The notes beneath the pieces were generated by a model. It worked only from the letters and a program-made list of their open reading frames with translations. It was not told where the DNA came from and searched no databases. This document shows positions 26,965-36,458 of a stretch of 64,000 nucleotides of DNA, piece after piece. This DNA is from Bacillus sp. FSL K6-3431 (GTDB lineage Bacteria; Bacillota; Bacilli; Bacillales; Bacillaceae_C), in assembly GCF_038002605.1 (NCBI RefSeq), contig NZ_JBBOCT010000001.1, positions 1,736,001 through 1,800,000 of the forward strand, in the 5' to 3' direction. The stretch's first letter is position 1. Every line of letters begins with the position of its first letter. The translations under genes and the position numbers were made by a program.

Positions 26965-28626
26965 CTACTCCCACTTGAATTGGTAATCAACTTTTCCTAT
27001 CGAAATGATATCATCCTGATTTAATGCATATATTTTATATGGAACTAAAGATTCATCATTTAGTTTTGTACCATTTCTCGATCCCAAGTCTTTTACACCA
27101 TAACTATTTTCAATTTTAATAAACTCTATATGAATTCGTGACACTCCAACACTGTCCTCAGAGTAATTGACCGCAGTTTCATTTCTACCAATCGTAAAGT
27201 GGTTTCCTGAGAGAGTGATTTTTTCAAGTTCGCCAGCACGATCAATTTCTAGGTAAGCTTCCGTTCTTTGATTAAGATGAATGTCATCTTCTCCACCATC
27301 ATCTAATAATACTGTGTCATCATTTTCAACTAATAAATTTGTATCTAAAGAAAAGGTTGATGATTTTTCAGAATTAACATTAGATTGTTTATGCTCTTTT
27401 ATCATTTGGACTGGTTGTTGAACAGGTACATTTTGCATCTGTTGTTCCATATGTTGTTGTACTTCCTGTACTGGTTGTATTGTTGGTGTAGCTTTTAATT
27501 GTGACATAGCTTCCATGCCAATAGGATAATGATTTTGTTGTCCCCCATAGGGATTAGCATGAGAATGATTTAGCTGGTTCGCCATTGTCCCCATACTACC
27601 TTGATAATGAACAGGATTATCCGTTTGTTGATTTGTTGCAGCTATTTCCGTCTCAGCCAACAATTGTTCTTGTGGGCGCTTTATGAATAAATAAACGACA
27701 GCTACTATAGTAAGAAGAGACAATACTCCACTTGTATACAGCATGCCCTTATTAGGAAGTGCCTCATAAACTTTCCATATAATCGTTAGTGTAAGTAATG
27801 CAATGACAATAATATAGAGCTTTTGCCTTTGGGTAAATGCAAATCCCGTCTTTTTTGTTTTTTTCTTTTGCTTCTTTCCTGTTGTCTTCTTTTCCGTATT
27901 CTTCGTTTGAGCAGACTCTTGTTGGTAACCATTCACTTGTTGGTTTTGATTACCTTGAAATGGATCTACTGGATGTTGATTCACACCAGTATATAATGGT
28001 TCTTGATAATGAGATGTTTGATAACCATTATACGGCGTTGGACGTAGGCGCTGTAAATCAAGAAACAGTTCTCTTAAACCAACAAGATTAAAAGACGGAT
28101 CCTCCACATATTGTGAAATATGTTTTTCTTCACTTCCTTGAAGACTTTCTACTTCATTCACGACTTTCTTGATTAAAATTTTCAATTCCTCTAATGTTGT
28201 CTCTTTTTTTTCAAATGAATGGATCGGCATATAAGTTAAATATAATTCTTTCGAATCTTTTCCGATAAAGATAAAATCTTCATTTAATATGTAATGACGT
28301 TCATTTAACATATATAGCTTACTCTGTTCCAGAGTTGTAGCAATATTAATAAAGAGCTGATAAAATTCAAAGGATGATAATGTATGTTTTTCTAAATAAG
28401 TGGATAAGCTCCGCTTGGATGTAATATCGTAATATAAACGAATCTTAAAATCGATCTCTTCGATTGAAAGTGGTAGCAAATTAGGAATTTGATTTGACTC
28501 CATCATCCGTACCTGCAATGGAATAAGCAAATCCCCTAATAATTGTTCCCCCTGTTTTTCGTGAAACATTAAATAATGGCCATTTTTCTGGTGAAAATCA
28601 TATCCAATCCCATAGATCGATTCCAT
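26965..28626 (-). CDS. DUF6382-FHA membrane protein
   Basis: 553 residues in four blocks. (1) A DUF6382-like N-terminal domain (about 1-195). (2) A Gln/Asn-rich linker and a Lys-rich stretch (KKTTGKKQKKKTKKT). (3) Two close membrane helices (about 268-315). (4) A second Gln-rich linker and a C-terminal FHA domain (about 470-553) with the binding motifs GRNE, SRIHIEF and DLGSRNGTKL. FHA domains bind phosphothreonine peptides. Just before the FHA domain is the acidic segment NDDTVLLDDGGEDD, a possible phosphothreonine site. The protein is the reader in a kinase/phosphatase/FHA set. Confidence 0.88.
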   Translation of the reverse strand: MESIYGIGYDFHQKNGHYLMFHEKQGEQLLGDLLIPLQVRMMESNQIPNLLPLSIEEIDFKIRLYYDITSKRSLSTYLEKHTLSSFEFYQLFINIATTLEQSKLYMLNERHYILNEDFIFIGKDSKELYLTYMPIHSFEKKETTLEELKILIKKVVNEVESLQGSEEKHISQYVEDPSFNLVGLRELFLDLQRLRPTPYNGYQTSHYQEPLYTGVNQHPVDPFQGNQNQQVNGYQQESAQTKNTEKKTTGKKQKKKTKKTGFAFTQRQKLYIIVIALLTLTIIWKVYEALPNKGMLYTSGVLSLLTIVAVVYLFIKRPQEQLLAETEIAATNQQTDNPVHYQGSMGTMANQLNHSHANPYGGQQNHYPIGMEAMSQLKATPTIQPVQEVQQHMEQQMQNVPVQQPVQMIKEHKQSNVNSEKSSTFSLDTNLLVENDDTVLLDDGGEDDIHLNQRTEAYLEIDRAGELEKITLSGNHFTIGRNETAVNYSEDSVGVSRIHIEFIKIENSYGVKDLGSRNGTKLNDESLVPYKIYALNQDDIISIGKVDYQFKWE

Positions 28627-28676
28627 GTACTTCTCCCCCTAAAGATAATCAATTATAAATACATTTTCTCAGTTCA

Positions 28677-29201
28677 TTATGTAAAAAAGTAGTAATAATA
28701 GGTCGTAATTGCCGCTGGAATAACCGCATACATAAATGGAAATCTTGTGCTTTTCGTCGCCTTAAAATCTTCCAATACACTAAAATCTCTAGATATAGCG
28801 GTGCCCAATATAGCAAAAAATGCATTCGTCAGTTTTCGTAAAATTGTTTTAGTAAATAAAAGAATAATAGCGCCAATAATAGCTGCATATACAACAGAAT
28901 ACATGGATAAATATAAAGAAATTTCCATGCCAACGATGGATCCTATGGCTGCAAATAACTTTGCATCACCTGCTCCAATTGCTCGAAATATATATAAAAG
29001 AATAAATATAAATCCGACTACTAATAATCCTACGATGGAGAAAATCAGACCATCTATTCCACCTGTAATTAAGTGATAAACTAACCCAAAAGCCATACCA
29101 GAAACAGTTAACCAATTTGGTAATTTACTATATTTCACATCTAAATAAAGAGCAATAAGTAAATAGACGAACAAACAATAATCATATATCTGTAACTGCA
29201 C
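28677..29201 (-). CDS. tadV: Prepilin peptidase, A24 family (TadV/CpaA-like)
   Basis: About 174 residues and six hydrophobic segments, without the methyltransferase half of PilD. The two catalytic aspartates are visible in LDVKYSKLPNWL and GAGDAKLFAAIG. It would cleave the Flp1-like pilin and TadE-like pseudopilins of this cluster. The start is probably GTG at 29201, ten nt after AAGGAG; an ATG at 29231 would overlap the upstream gene and lacks a site. Confidence 0.9.
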   Translation of the reverse strand: MQLQIYDYCLFVYLLIALYLDVKYSKLPNWLTVSGMAFGLVYHLITGGIDGLIFSIVGLLVVGFIFILLYIFRAIGAGDAKLFAAIGSIVGMEISLYLSMYSVVYAAIIGAIILLFTKTILRKLTNAFFAILGTAISRDFSVLEDFKATKSTRFPFMYAVIPAAITTYYYYFFT

Positions 29202-29215
29202 GAAACAACATCTCC

Positions 29216-29791
29216 TTATGCTCCTGACCATAGACGTTCATACGCCTTTTTCTGCAATGTAATTTTCTTATTTACAAAAGGTGCGGTAATACCAATTTTA
29301 TAAGTTGCTATAATTCCAATATATGAACCTCCAGAAAAACTTGAAGGAGCTTCCACTTGTATATTCAAATTATCTTTTTTAAAAAATCCATCTTCTGTAG
29401 ATTGTTCGAATTTAGACCTCACAACAGGAGTTAAAGCTTTTCCAGCTATCCCGTTTACACTGTCCATTATATTAATACCAAATTCGGCTAATATTCCATT
29501 TGCCAAAGTCGATGCCTGCCCTAAATCCATGGTATCTTTTGTATAAGCTTTGACCTTATCATCCAATGCAGCTTTTCCCGCTTGTTCAACTAATGTAACA
29601 GGATAAACATGTGCTGCAATAACTTCTGCTGTATCATTCACAGCATTTCTTAAGGCCATGTCTGCAACAGATATTCGAATAATGGTCGCTAAAAATACAA
29701 CGAATAAAAGAAAAAAAGGCATTACCATCGCCGCTTCCAATGTCAAACTCCCATCCTCGCCTTTTTTAAACTTTTTGATCATATTCCGCAT
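29216..29791 (-). CDS. TadE-like pseudopilin (second copy)
   Basis: 191 residues. The N-terminus has the prepilin-type layout: a short basic leader, GEDGSLTLEAAMVMP with the conserved Glu, and one hydrophobic helix (about residues 18-42). The remainder is extracytoplasmic. Distinct from the TadE-like gene at 33650, with which it shares only the N-terminal pattern. Directly upstream of the prepilin peptidase. Confidence 0.85.
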   Translation of the reverse strand: MRNMIKKFKKGEDGSLTLEAAMVMPFFLLFVVFLATIIRISVADMALRNAVNDTAEVIAAHVYPVTLVEQAGKAALDDKVKAYTKDTMDLGQASTLANGILAEFGINIMDSVNGIAGKALTPVVRSKFEQSTEDGFFKKDNLNIQVEAPSSFSGGSYIGIIATYKIGITAPFVNKKITLQKKAYERLWSGA

Positions 29792-29896
29792 AGGGCCTCC
29801 TTTAAATCTTTTACTTTATATCATAGCTATTTACAAACTTTGATTGTCCGGAAGACCTAGCATAAATCTTCCAGACAACTTAATATTTTGTATTAA

Positions 29897-30531
29897 TTAT
29901 TTTGCTTCATTCTTATCAAACTTCCAGATTGTTTAGTTTTTGACAGCTCCTGCGGAAATTAGGCCATCTTTTGTTCGAATATAATAGGTTTCTGAATCTT
30001 GACCTTGAAAGACAGTTTCACCAGTTATAGTATCACCTGGTTCAATTGTCCCTTCAAAAGCTTTTATGCTATCATAAAACTTCGAAAGACCCCCTGCACC
30101 AACGCCTTCTAAACTCTTCGCAAACTCTAGGTTATCAATTATATCTTTCACATCATATGATTTGTCTCCAATATTTTCTACTGTGATTTCAGTAACAAAA
30201 AAGTGATCAAGTGTAGAAGATTCTCCATCTAGTTCATCTAACATTTTCACTGAGTTTACTGTAACTTTATATTTACCAAGTGTACTCTCTGTTTGACCCG
30301 TATCACCTATTTTTAAGTCTGTTTGATCTGTAAAATCTCCCGAAAATATATCATCTTCACTCTTATCTTCTTTCTTTTCATCACCATTATCTGATGACTG
30401 TGTCGCTCCATTTGTATTCTTTTGTCCATCTGTTTCTTTGCTTTCCTGCTTATCAGAATTGGTGGTACAAGCTGTTAAAGCAGCAACGATTAGAACTATG
30501 ATTCCTATAAAACCATCAAATTCTTTTTCAT
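29897..30531 (-). pseudogene. Decaying lipoprotein, paralogue of the gene upstream
   Basis: An open frame exists at 29933-30547, but two lesions are visible against its intact neighbour (30685-31359). A proper lipoprotein signal starts at 30531 in another frame (MKKNLMV) and joins the main frame (IGIIVLIVAALTACTTN) only if one T is added to the T4 run near 30507-30510. And the stop codon after AGAVKN replaces the Lys codon found in the paralogue; reading through gives TIWKFDKNEAK, parallel to KTTWIFEKSETQ. The body is a DUF4352-like beta domain. Probably non-functional or altered; a sequencing error explains at most one of the two. Confidence 0.75.
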
Positions 30532-30684
30532 AAAATGTTACCCCCATACATGAACTATCTTCTGTTCATTCTTTTTATTTCATCTAAACAAACGATTAGA
30601 ACTCATTTGCTTACATAAAACAAAAATTTTTTTGATTGTCTGGCAGAACTTACATCTCATCTGCCAGACAACATATTTCACTAA

Positions 30685-31359
30685 TTATTGCGTTTCACTT
30701 TTCTCAAAGATCCAAGTTGTTTTATTTTTTACAGCACCAGAAGCAATTAAACCACTTACTGTTCTAATGTAATACGTATTTGCTTCACGCCCGTCAAATA
30801 CAGCTTCCCCCTTAATAGATTGTCCCGGCTCAATTGTTCCTGTTAAAGCTTCGATACTGTTAAAAAAACTAGAATCATCTCCAGATCCCGAGCCTTCTAA
30901 ATCCTCTGTAATCTCTAATGAAGCTATTGTATCTTCTGCATCTATCGGTTTATCCCCAATGTTTTTCAAAGTTATCTCAGCAACAAAAAAATGATCAAAC
31001 ATGGCAGCTTCACCATCTATTTCATCTAACATCTTAACTGAATGGATTGTAATTTCATGTTTTCCTAATGTACTCTCTGCTTGTCCTGAATCACCAATTT
31101 TCAGGTCTGTTTGATCCTTGAAGTCTCCTGAAGATGTATTACTTTTTTCTTCATTATTTTCTTTATCGCCAGATGTTTCATTTTCATCTTTTGTTTGCTC
31201 ATCCACATCTTTTGATTGGTTTGCTTCACCGGTACCCTCTCCAGTGTTATTTTCCTTAATCGGCTCATCGTTTTCTTTTTCATTGGAATTCGAAGAGCAC
31301 GCGGCGAAGATAGTAATACTTAACAATAAGGTTCCTAGCATTATTAATATTCGTTTCAT
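30685..31359 (-). CDS. DUF4352-like lipoprotein
   Basis: 224 residues from ATG 31359 (eight nt after GGAGG). Lipobox FAACSSN at about residue 18, then about 70 residues of Glu/Asp/Asn-rich linker, then an Ig/telokin-like beta domain (SGDFKDQTDLKIGDSGQAES through AGAVKN-like ASGAVKNKTTW). It is intact while the tandem paralogue downstream is broken. Its placement inside the pilus cluster suggests an exposed accessory lipoprotein; no role is known. Confidence 0.85.
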   Translation of the reverse strand: MKRILIMLGTLLLSITIFAACSSNSNEKENDEPIKENNTGEGTGEANQSKDVDEQTKDENETSGDKENNEEKSNTSSGDFKDQTDLKIGDSGQAESTLGKHEITIHSVKMLDEIDGEAAMFDHFFVAEITLKNIGDKPIDAEDTIASLEITEDLEGSGSGDDSSFFNSIEALTGTIEPGQSIKGEAVFDGREANTYYIRTVSGLIASGAVKNKTTWIFEKSETQ

Positions 31360-31384
31360 AACCATTACCTCCAAGTTTTGTAAT

Positions 31385-33604
31385 TCAATAAGAATAATCG
31401 ATTTTTTTATCAATAAAGTATCTATTATTTTCGACTTTTCCAGTGATTACACCAGTTTTTCCTAACATTTTGGTCACACCTGGCAAAAACCACAATTTAA
31501 CGGAAGTCGTAGCTTCTCCACTAATATAGGTCGGGAGTGTTGTAAGGTCAGCTCCCGTATCATTCTCGATTAAAGCCATCGTACGTGCCATTTTATTGCC
31601 TTCCGGATGCATGAATAAAAATATACGTAAATAGTCAAAGTAACTAGTTGTAAATCTCATTGGCTCAAAGAATCTAATCGATTTACCATCATTAATATTC
31701 TTTAAATCTACTATCGTCTCCTCTAGAGCATAAACTAATGCTGCAGCCCACATCCATGGACCAAATGATCTTACATATTGTTTTGTAAATGCCTCTAGGA
31801 AATTCACAGCAAAACGAAAAGCGAATAGCTCTGTCATTGCAGCCCCATAGTTCGCACCTGTACTTTCTAGACCATACATGATGTATTCAACTTGATTATT
31901 TTCAAGTGCAAAGCCTTCGACCCCTTTTTTATTAAAGTCATGACTTTTAAATTTAGTTAAGATATATTCGTTAACATAAATTTTATCCCTTGAATCTATG
32001 AGTGCGTCTCCAACCGCACTGAAGACTTTATCGACAAAATTCATTGCATCCTTTGCTACTTTATCTGGATTTTCACGATTAAACTCATTTTTACTGGATT
32101 CGATCGATCCTTGGTATTTTTTAGCCAACTCGGCTATTTCTCCTAATAATGCATTGTCATTTGCATATTTATTTGCCTCGTCTAGCGCTTTATCCAATTG
32201 TTCATTTAAGTTATCTAATTCTTCTTCAGACTCTTTTTCTTTCTCTTTTACCTCATCATCTTTAATCTCCGGCCGATCACCAGTCATTATCTTTAAAGCA
32301 TCATCAATTAATGTGTTCGCTGTCTTTTGATGACTCTGGATCTTCTCTGAGAGTGTTCGGATTGTACTAGAACTTTTATAAAAGTTGTCTTTTTTCACCG
32401 TGCTTTTAAATTGCGTGATATAACCTGCTAAGTTTGTAGTATTGTTTTCATCAACTTCTGTTAACGCAGTTTCCACCTTATTTTTCAAGTCCTCGAAAAA
32501 CTTGGGATCAATGATATAATCATCCAACTTTTTGTTTGCTTCTTCAAGATCATCTATTGCCGCGTTTGCAGTACCAGTGCCTTTTTTACTCATATCGGCA
32601 GCTTGATTTGACTTATTATAAGTGCCTTTTGCTTCATTTCTTTTATCTTCGATTGTTTCTGTGATTTGATCATTTAACTTATCCGCTTTTTCAACAAGCT
32701 TTAATATTTCCTTTAATTCTTCTCTCATTGCATTTGATTTTAACTCAAAGTCTTCGGCAAGCTCACGCACTTGTTTCTCGTATGTTTTGACCTTTTTCTC
32801 GTCTTCCTTTCTTTTCTCGTCCTCCTCCTCCCTCTTCTCTTTTTCTTCATCGGTTTCATCTTCACCAGCAGGTGGCTGTTCTTCTCTTTCTTTGATTTCT
32901 TTATATGTAGTTAAATGTTTTAATAAATCATTTAGATTTTTCACTGTTGGAAATGAAGCTTCACTTGGATTGTTTACATACTTACCCAACTCATTACTTC
33001 TTTGTTTGGCAATTTCCAATTTCAGCTTAATTTTATCAAGCGATTCCTCTCTATCATCGACATCGTCTTGAATACTTGTTGCGATATCCACATATGCCGA
33101 TGCTTCCTGCATACCCTTCGACACTTGGAGAAAACCTTCTATTATCGTTTGCCCGACTTCCATTGGAGCAATATATTTCATCTCTTCTAATATTTGATAC
33201 TCAATCGTTGTTTTATTCGAGAGCATCCTCTCATCTTTAATGATGGTCTTTATATCCCCTTCTGGCTTCGTATCAATAAAGCGAAAGTAATCTCCATCTT
33301 CTTGCTTTAAATTTTCGCGGAAAACTTTTTCGAATATTTCATTTGCCTCGCTCTGTCCTCCATCAAAACCGAAAAGACCATATCCTTTAACATCTTGATT
33401 ATAGGCGGACATCGTTGACCGGACAGCTGCTTTCATTGCCTGGTCCGTTTCGCGCTCAGCTGCCATGATTCGAATAAAATCAATTAAAACACCATTAAAA
33501 ATAAAAAGGAGAAGCGTAATCATAATTGCATAAATGGACACAGCTCCATTTTCATTAATGAAAAATTTATGAAAACACTTTTTCATCCATCTAATCACAG
33601 CCAT
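31385..33604 (-). CDS. DUF5702 protein, large TadG-like coiled-coil component
   Basis: 739 residues. An N-terminal prepilin-like segment (INENGAVSIYAIMITLLLFI, residues ~16-36) anchors it, followed by an unusually long charged helical region (about 190-520) with heptad-like runs rich in Glu, Lys and Leu, probably coiled coil. The last ~200 residues look globular (LEAFTKQYVRSFGPWMWAAA). DUF5702 proteins are found with Tad-type genes in Firmicutes and probably take a TadG/TadF-like place. It overlaps nothing and lies 25 nt before the lipoprotein. Confidence 0.8.
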   Translation of the reverse strand: MAVIRWMKKCFHKFFINENGAVSIYAIMITLLLFIFNGVLIDFIRIMAAERETDQAMKAAVRSTMSAYNQDVKGYGLFGFDGGQSEANEIFEKVFRENLKQEDGDYFRFIDTKPEGDIKTIIKDERMLSNKTTIEYQILEEMKYIAPMEVGQTIIEGFLQVSKGMQEASAYVDIATSIQDDVDDREESLDKIKLKLEIAKQRSNELGKYVNNPSEASFPTVKNLNDLLKHLTTYKEIKEREEQPPAGEDETDEEKEKREEEDEKRKEDEKKVKTYEKQVRELAEDFELKSNAMREELKEILKLVEKADKLNDQITETIEDKRNEAKGTYNKSNQAADMSKKGTGTANAAIDDLEEANKKLDDYIIDPKFFEDLKNKVETALTEVDENNTTNLAGYITQFKSTVKKDNFYKSSSTIRTLSEKIQSHQKTANTLIDDALKIMTGDRPEIKDDEVKEKEKESEEELDNLNEQLDKALDEANKYANDNALLGEIAELAKKYQGSIESSKNEFNRENPDKVAKDAMNFVDKVFSAVGDALIDSRDKIYVNEYILTKFKSHDFNKKGVEGFALENNQVEYIMYGLESTGANYGAAMTELFAFRFAVNFLEAFTKQYVRSFGPWMWAAALVYALEETIVDLKNINDGKSIRFFEPMRFTTSYFDYLRIFLFMHPEGNKMARTMALIENDTGADLTTLPTYISGEATTSVKLWFLPGVTKMLGKTGVITGKVENNRYFIDKKIDYSY

Positions 33605-33649
33605 CTCCTTTCTATACTTACTTTCTCTCTATTCATAAATTTACTTTCA

Positions 33650-34288
33650 CTACTTTTTGTTTTTTCTAAGCGTCTTAAAATCACTTATATAGCCACCATA
33701 TGTTTTAATGTCGTTATAGAAATAAATGACAAAGTCAGTATTTCGGATGAATTCCACGGGTTCAGTAATAGAGCGAGTTGCCCGCGCCTTCATAATATCT
33801 ATTCCAAACATATTCTTAACGAATGAAGGCAAATAAAGTGGTTGCTCAAGGTTTACGACAATTTTGCTACCAAACAATCCATTTTCAAACTTTATGTCAC
33901 CTGATATCGGTCCTGGGATTTGCTCAATAAGTTCGGAGCGTGCTTTTTTCTGGACTAATCCTGAATCACCAAACATCGTTAAACCAAACTGTGATAAAAA
34001 ATTATTCCCAGTTAGTCTCCAATATAATCCATCATCCAAATCGGTCGTGTATGTGTCAAATTCTCCCGTTTTTAAGTCCGAGGAACTATTACTCCAAGAA
34101 AAAGCTACCTGGTCTGCTATTCGATTCGCATCATATTGTAGAACAGATTTATAATAGATTACGAGACTAAAAAAGATTAATGATAATGTGATAATGAGAA
34201 GCATCGGAAAAATCAGCGATGCCTCAATCGTAAAACTCCCTTTATCACTTTTCAAAAAAACGTTCATTCTCTTCTTCATCGAAGACAC
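33650..34288 (-). CDS. tadE: TadE-like pseudopilin (first copy)
   Basis: 212 residues. Leader MSSMKKRMNVFLKSDKGSFT, then the pseudopilin N-terminus FTIEASLIFPMLLIITLSLI with the conserved Glu in position. The remainder is extracytoplasmic with no catalytic motif. Four genes of the set (flp, tadE-like, DUF5702) follow one another with gaps of under 50 nt. Confidence 0.87.
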   Translation of the reverse strand: MSSMKKRMNVFLKSDKGSFTIEASLIFPMLLIITLSLIFFSLVIYYKSVLQYDANRIADQVAFSWSNSSSDLKTGEFDTYTTDLDDGLYWRLTGNNFLSQFGLTMFGDSGLVQKKARSELIEQIPGPISGDIKFENGLFGSKIVVNLEQPLYLPSFVKNMFGIDIMKARATRSITEPVEFIRNTDFVIYFYNDIKTYGGYISDFKTLRKNKK

Positions 34289-34297
34289 TCCAGCCTA

Positions 34298-34486
34298 TTA
34301 TTCTTGTTTGAATTCATTTACTTTAGTATCACCAAAGCTTAAGAGATCATCTACCCATCCTACGATTTGTTTTCTAAATGCCAAAGCGATTACAACAATT
34401 ACAGCAATAATTAGCATTATTTCAAGTGTTTGCATTCCCTCCTCATCTTTCCAAAACTTCTTAACCCAATTATTTAAAATGCTCAT
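34298..34486 (-). CDS. flp: Flp1-like pilin
   Basis: 62 residues from ATG 34486 (MSILNNWVKKFWKDEEGMQT; an upstream ATG at 34501 is less likely). Short basic leader, then the Flp-type sequence EEGMQTLEIMLIIAVIVVIA with the processed Gly, the Glu and a single hydrophobic helix, and a short polar tail. Likely the major pilin subunit, cut by the A24 peptidase. It is the smallest gene of the cluster. Confidence 0.88.
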   Translation of the reverse strand: MSILNNWVKKFWKDEEGMQTLEIMLIIAVIVVIALAFRKQIVGWVDDLLSFGDTKVNEFKQE

Positions 34487-34519
34487 TCTTAATTCCTCCA
34501 TTTTCTAAAGTGATTATAT

Positions 34520-35383
34520 TTACATGATGGTTATTGCCGGATAACCGACAATAATCATCACAGCAACAAAGATTAAGATTAATGGGAAAACCAATTTAGA
34601 GGAAGCTTCTTCTCCCTTTGTCTTTGATATATTTTTTCGTTTTTCCCATAGATCATGTGATAATTCACGTAATGACAAGATTAAATCCTGTCCACCTTTT
34701 CGATAGTTAAGCAAAACAGTTGTAGTGAAAATAGCTACTTCCTGGATGGCACACTTTTTACTTAGCTCGTTCATAACATGTGGAAATGGTTCATTACTCG
34801 TCAACTGGTTAACTGTTTCTCTTAATTCTTTATAAAGAGGTGAATCATGATTATTATTTAGTTCCACACAACGAATCAATGCCTGTTGGACCGTTTCACC
34901 TGCATTAACTAGTAGAATTATTTTATTAACGACTTCAGGCAATTCCAATAATATTTTATGTTTACGTTCTTTTTCCATCGATGTTAATTGATTAATTAGC
35001 AACATTGGAATCATTATTGTAAACATAATCCCTACCCCAAATAATAAATGATCACCTGATGTAAGCAATGCGAGTACTAAAGACCCTATTATACAAATAA
35101 TAATGATAGAAATAAGTTGGGCTATAAACATTCTTGAATGTTTTAACGCACTTCTGCTTCCATGTAAACTAATCATTTTTTGTTGGATAAAAGCTGCCTG
35201 AGTATGGAGTCGCTCCATTAATTTTAGTTTAGTTAAAATATGCAAAGATACAGGAGCCATAAACATTAGAGGATATATACCTGTAAATTCGTTTATCGCC
35301 TCGTCATATTTATTCCGAGAGGTAACAGAAAGAGCAATATAAAATGCAATACAGATAATAGTAAATGCTCCATAAATAACCAA
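34520..35383 (-). CDS. tadC: TadC-like inner-membrane platform protein
   Basis: 287 residues of the T2SSF/GspF family. Three to four membrane segments flank a cytosolic helical domain: LPEVVNKIILLVNAGETVQQ and QEVAIFTTTVLLNYRKGGQDL. Paired with TadB directly upstream, as in every Tad system; the two probably form a heteromer that couples to the ATPase TadA. Confidence 0.9.
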   Translation of the reverse strand: MVIYGAFTIICIAFYIALSVTSRNKYDEAINEFTGIYPLMFMAPVSLHILTKLKLMERLHTQAAFIQQKMISLHGSRSALKHSRMFIAQLISIIIICIIGSLVLALLTSGDHLLFGVGIMFTIMIPMLLINQLTSMEKERKHKILLELPEVVNKIILLVNAGETVQQALIRCVELNNNHDSPLYKELRETVNQLTSNEPFPHVMNELSKKCAIQEVAIFTTTVLLNYRKGGQDLILSLRELSHDLWEKRKNISKTKGEEASSKLVFPLILIFVAVMIIVGYPAITIM

Positions 35384-35389
35384 TGTCGA

Positions 35390-36334
35390 TCACACCTTTA
35401 TATTCATAATTCGTTGACTTAGCCAAAAGGCTAGACCAAGCAATCCCAAACAAAACGTCATGATAATTGGCCCTAAGTTTGCCCAATTATATAAAGGCGC
35501 TAAATAATCACCGGAACTGTATTTTAACAAGGCAATCATACCTATTGGCATAACAGTAAGTATTCTCGATTCAAACTTTTTTTGTGCGATCATTACTTGC
35601 ACTTCCTGCTGGATATCAATTTTTTCACTAATAACATCTGCTGTTCTCCGAATGACTTCTACAAGATTACCACCTGTACGTTTACAAGTAATAAATATAT
35701 CGGAAAAATTAATTATATCCTCCAAGTCAGATCTAATAGCAAAATCTTGAATCGCTCTCTCAATCGTTTCACCATTCTCAACACGACGATTAATGATTTC
35801 GAATTCCCGGATGATATATGTGTTTGGATCGGGGTATAAAAGTTTAAGATCGTATACAATCTCTTTAAAACTGTTTTCAATCGATCTTCCAGCAGCTAGT
35901 GAGGAGGAAAGGGAAGCAATTGCTTCTTTAAATTGCACAGATAGCTTTTCTTTTCTCTTTTCTAATAAGTTTTTTCTCTGAATCCTTGGATAGATAAAGC
36001 CAATTGTTGCTAATATAAGCGCAAAAATAATACTTTCATAAAATAAGTAGCCTATTAAAAAAATGACAATCATTGATATGCTCATATAAAAGAGATATTC
36101 TCGCATACTCAAATAATAGTTTGAATAATCGATTAAGTGACCTTCCACTTGCCTTATTTTTCCAATGGCAATCTCTTGCTTTTTTTCAAACGCTTTTTGT
36201 ACTAAAGCACTTTGATTGGGTTGATTATCTTCTATCTGTCCAGCTTGTTCCTTTTTCTTTTTCCGATAATTTATAAAGAAATAAATACCAAATAGAAGAG
36301 GTAGCAGCAAGAGAATCAACATATCTTTATTCAT
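35390..36334 (-). CDS. tadB: TadB-like inner-membrane platform protein
   Basis: 314 residues. One N-terminal hydrophobic segment (about 5-20), a Lys-rich loop, two segments near 80-110, then the T2SSF domain (FKEAIASLSSSLAAGRSIEN, the G-F motif typical of TadB) and a C-terminal helix (IMTFCLGLLGLAFWLSQRI). Six nt before TadC. The 124-nt gap to tadA is the only break in the pilus core. Confidence 0.9.
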   Translation of the reverse strand: MNKDMLILLLLPLLFGIYFFINYRKKKKEQAGQIEDNQPNQSALVQKAFEKKQEIAIGKIRQVEGHLIDYSNYYLSMREYLFYMSISMIVIFLIGYLFYESIIFALILATIGFIYPRIQRKNLLEKRKEKLSVQFKEAIASLSSSLAAGRSIENSFKEIVYDLKLLYPDPNTYIIREFEIINRRVENGETIERAIQDFAIRSDLEDIINFSDIFITCKRTGGNLVEVIRRTADVISEKIDIQQEVQVMIAQKKFESRILTVMPIGMIALLKYSSGDYLAPLYNWANLGPIIMTFCLGLLGLAFWLSQRIMNIKV

Positions 36335-36458
36335 TTAATCACCACCTCGTTTCTTATTTAAAGACGGCTATGTTATATGTAGCTGTTGATTTTCGACTCA
36401 TTTAGCAAGTCATCATATCAATAATATTTACCACGTCTTAAGGACAAGCAGTCTAAGA

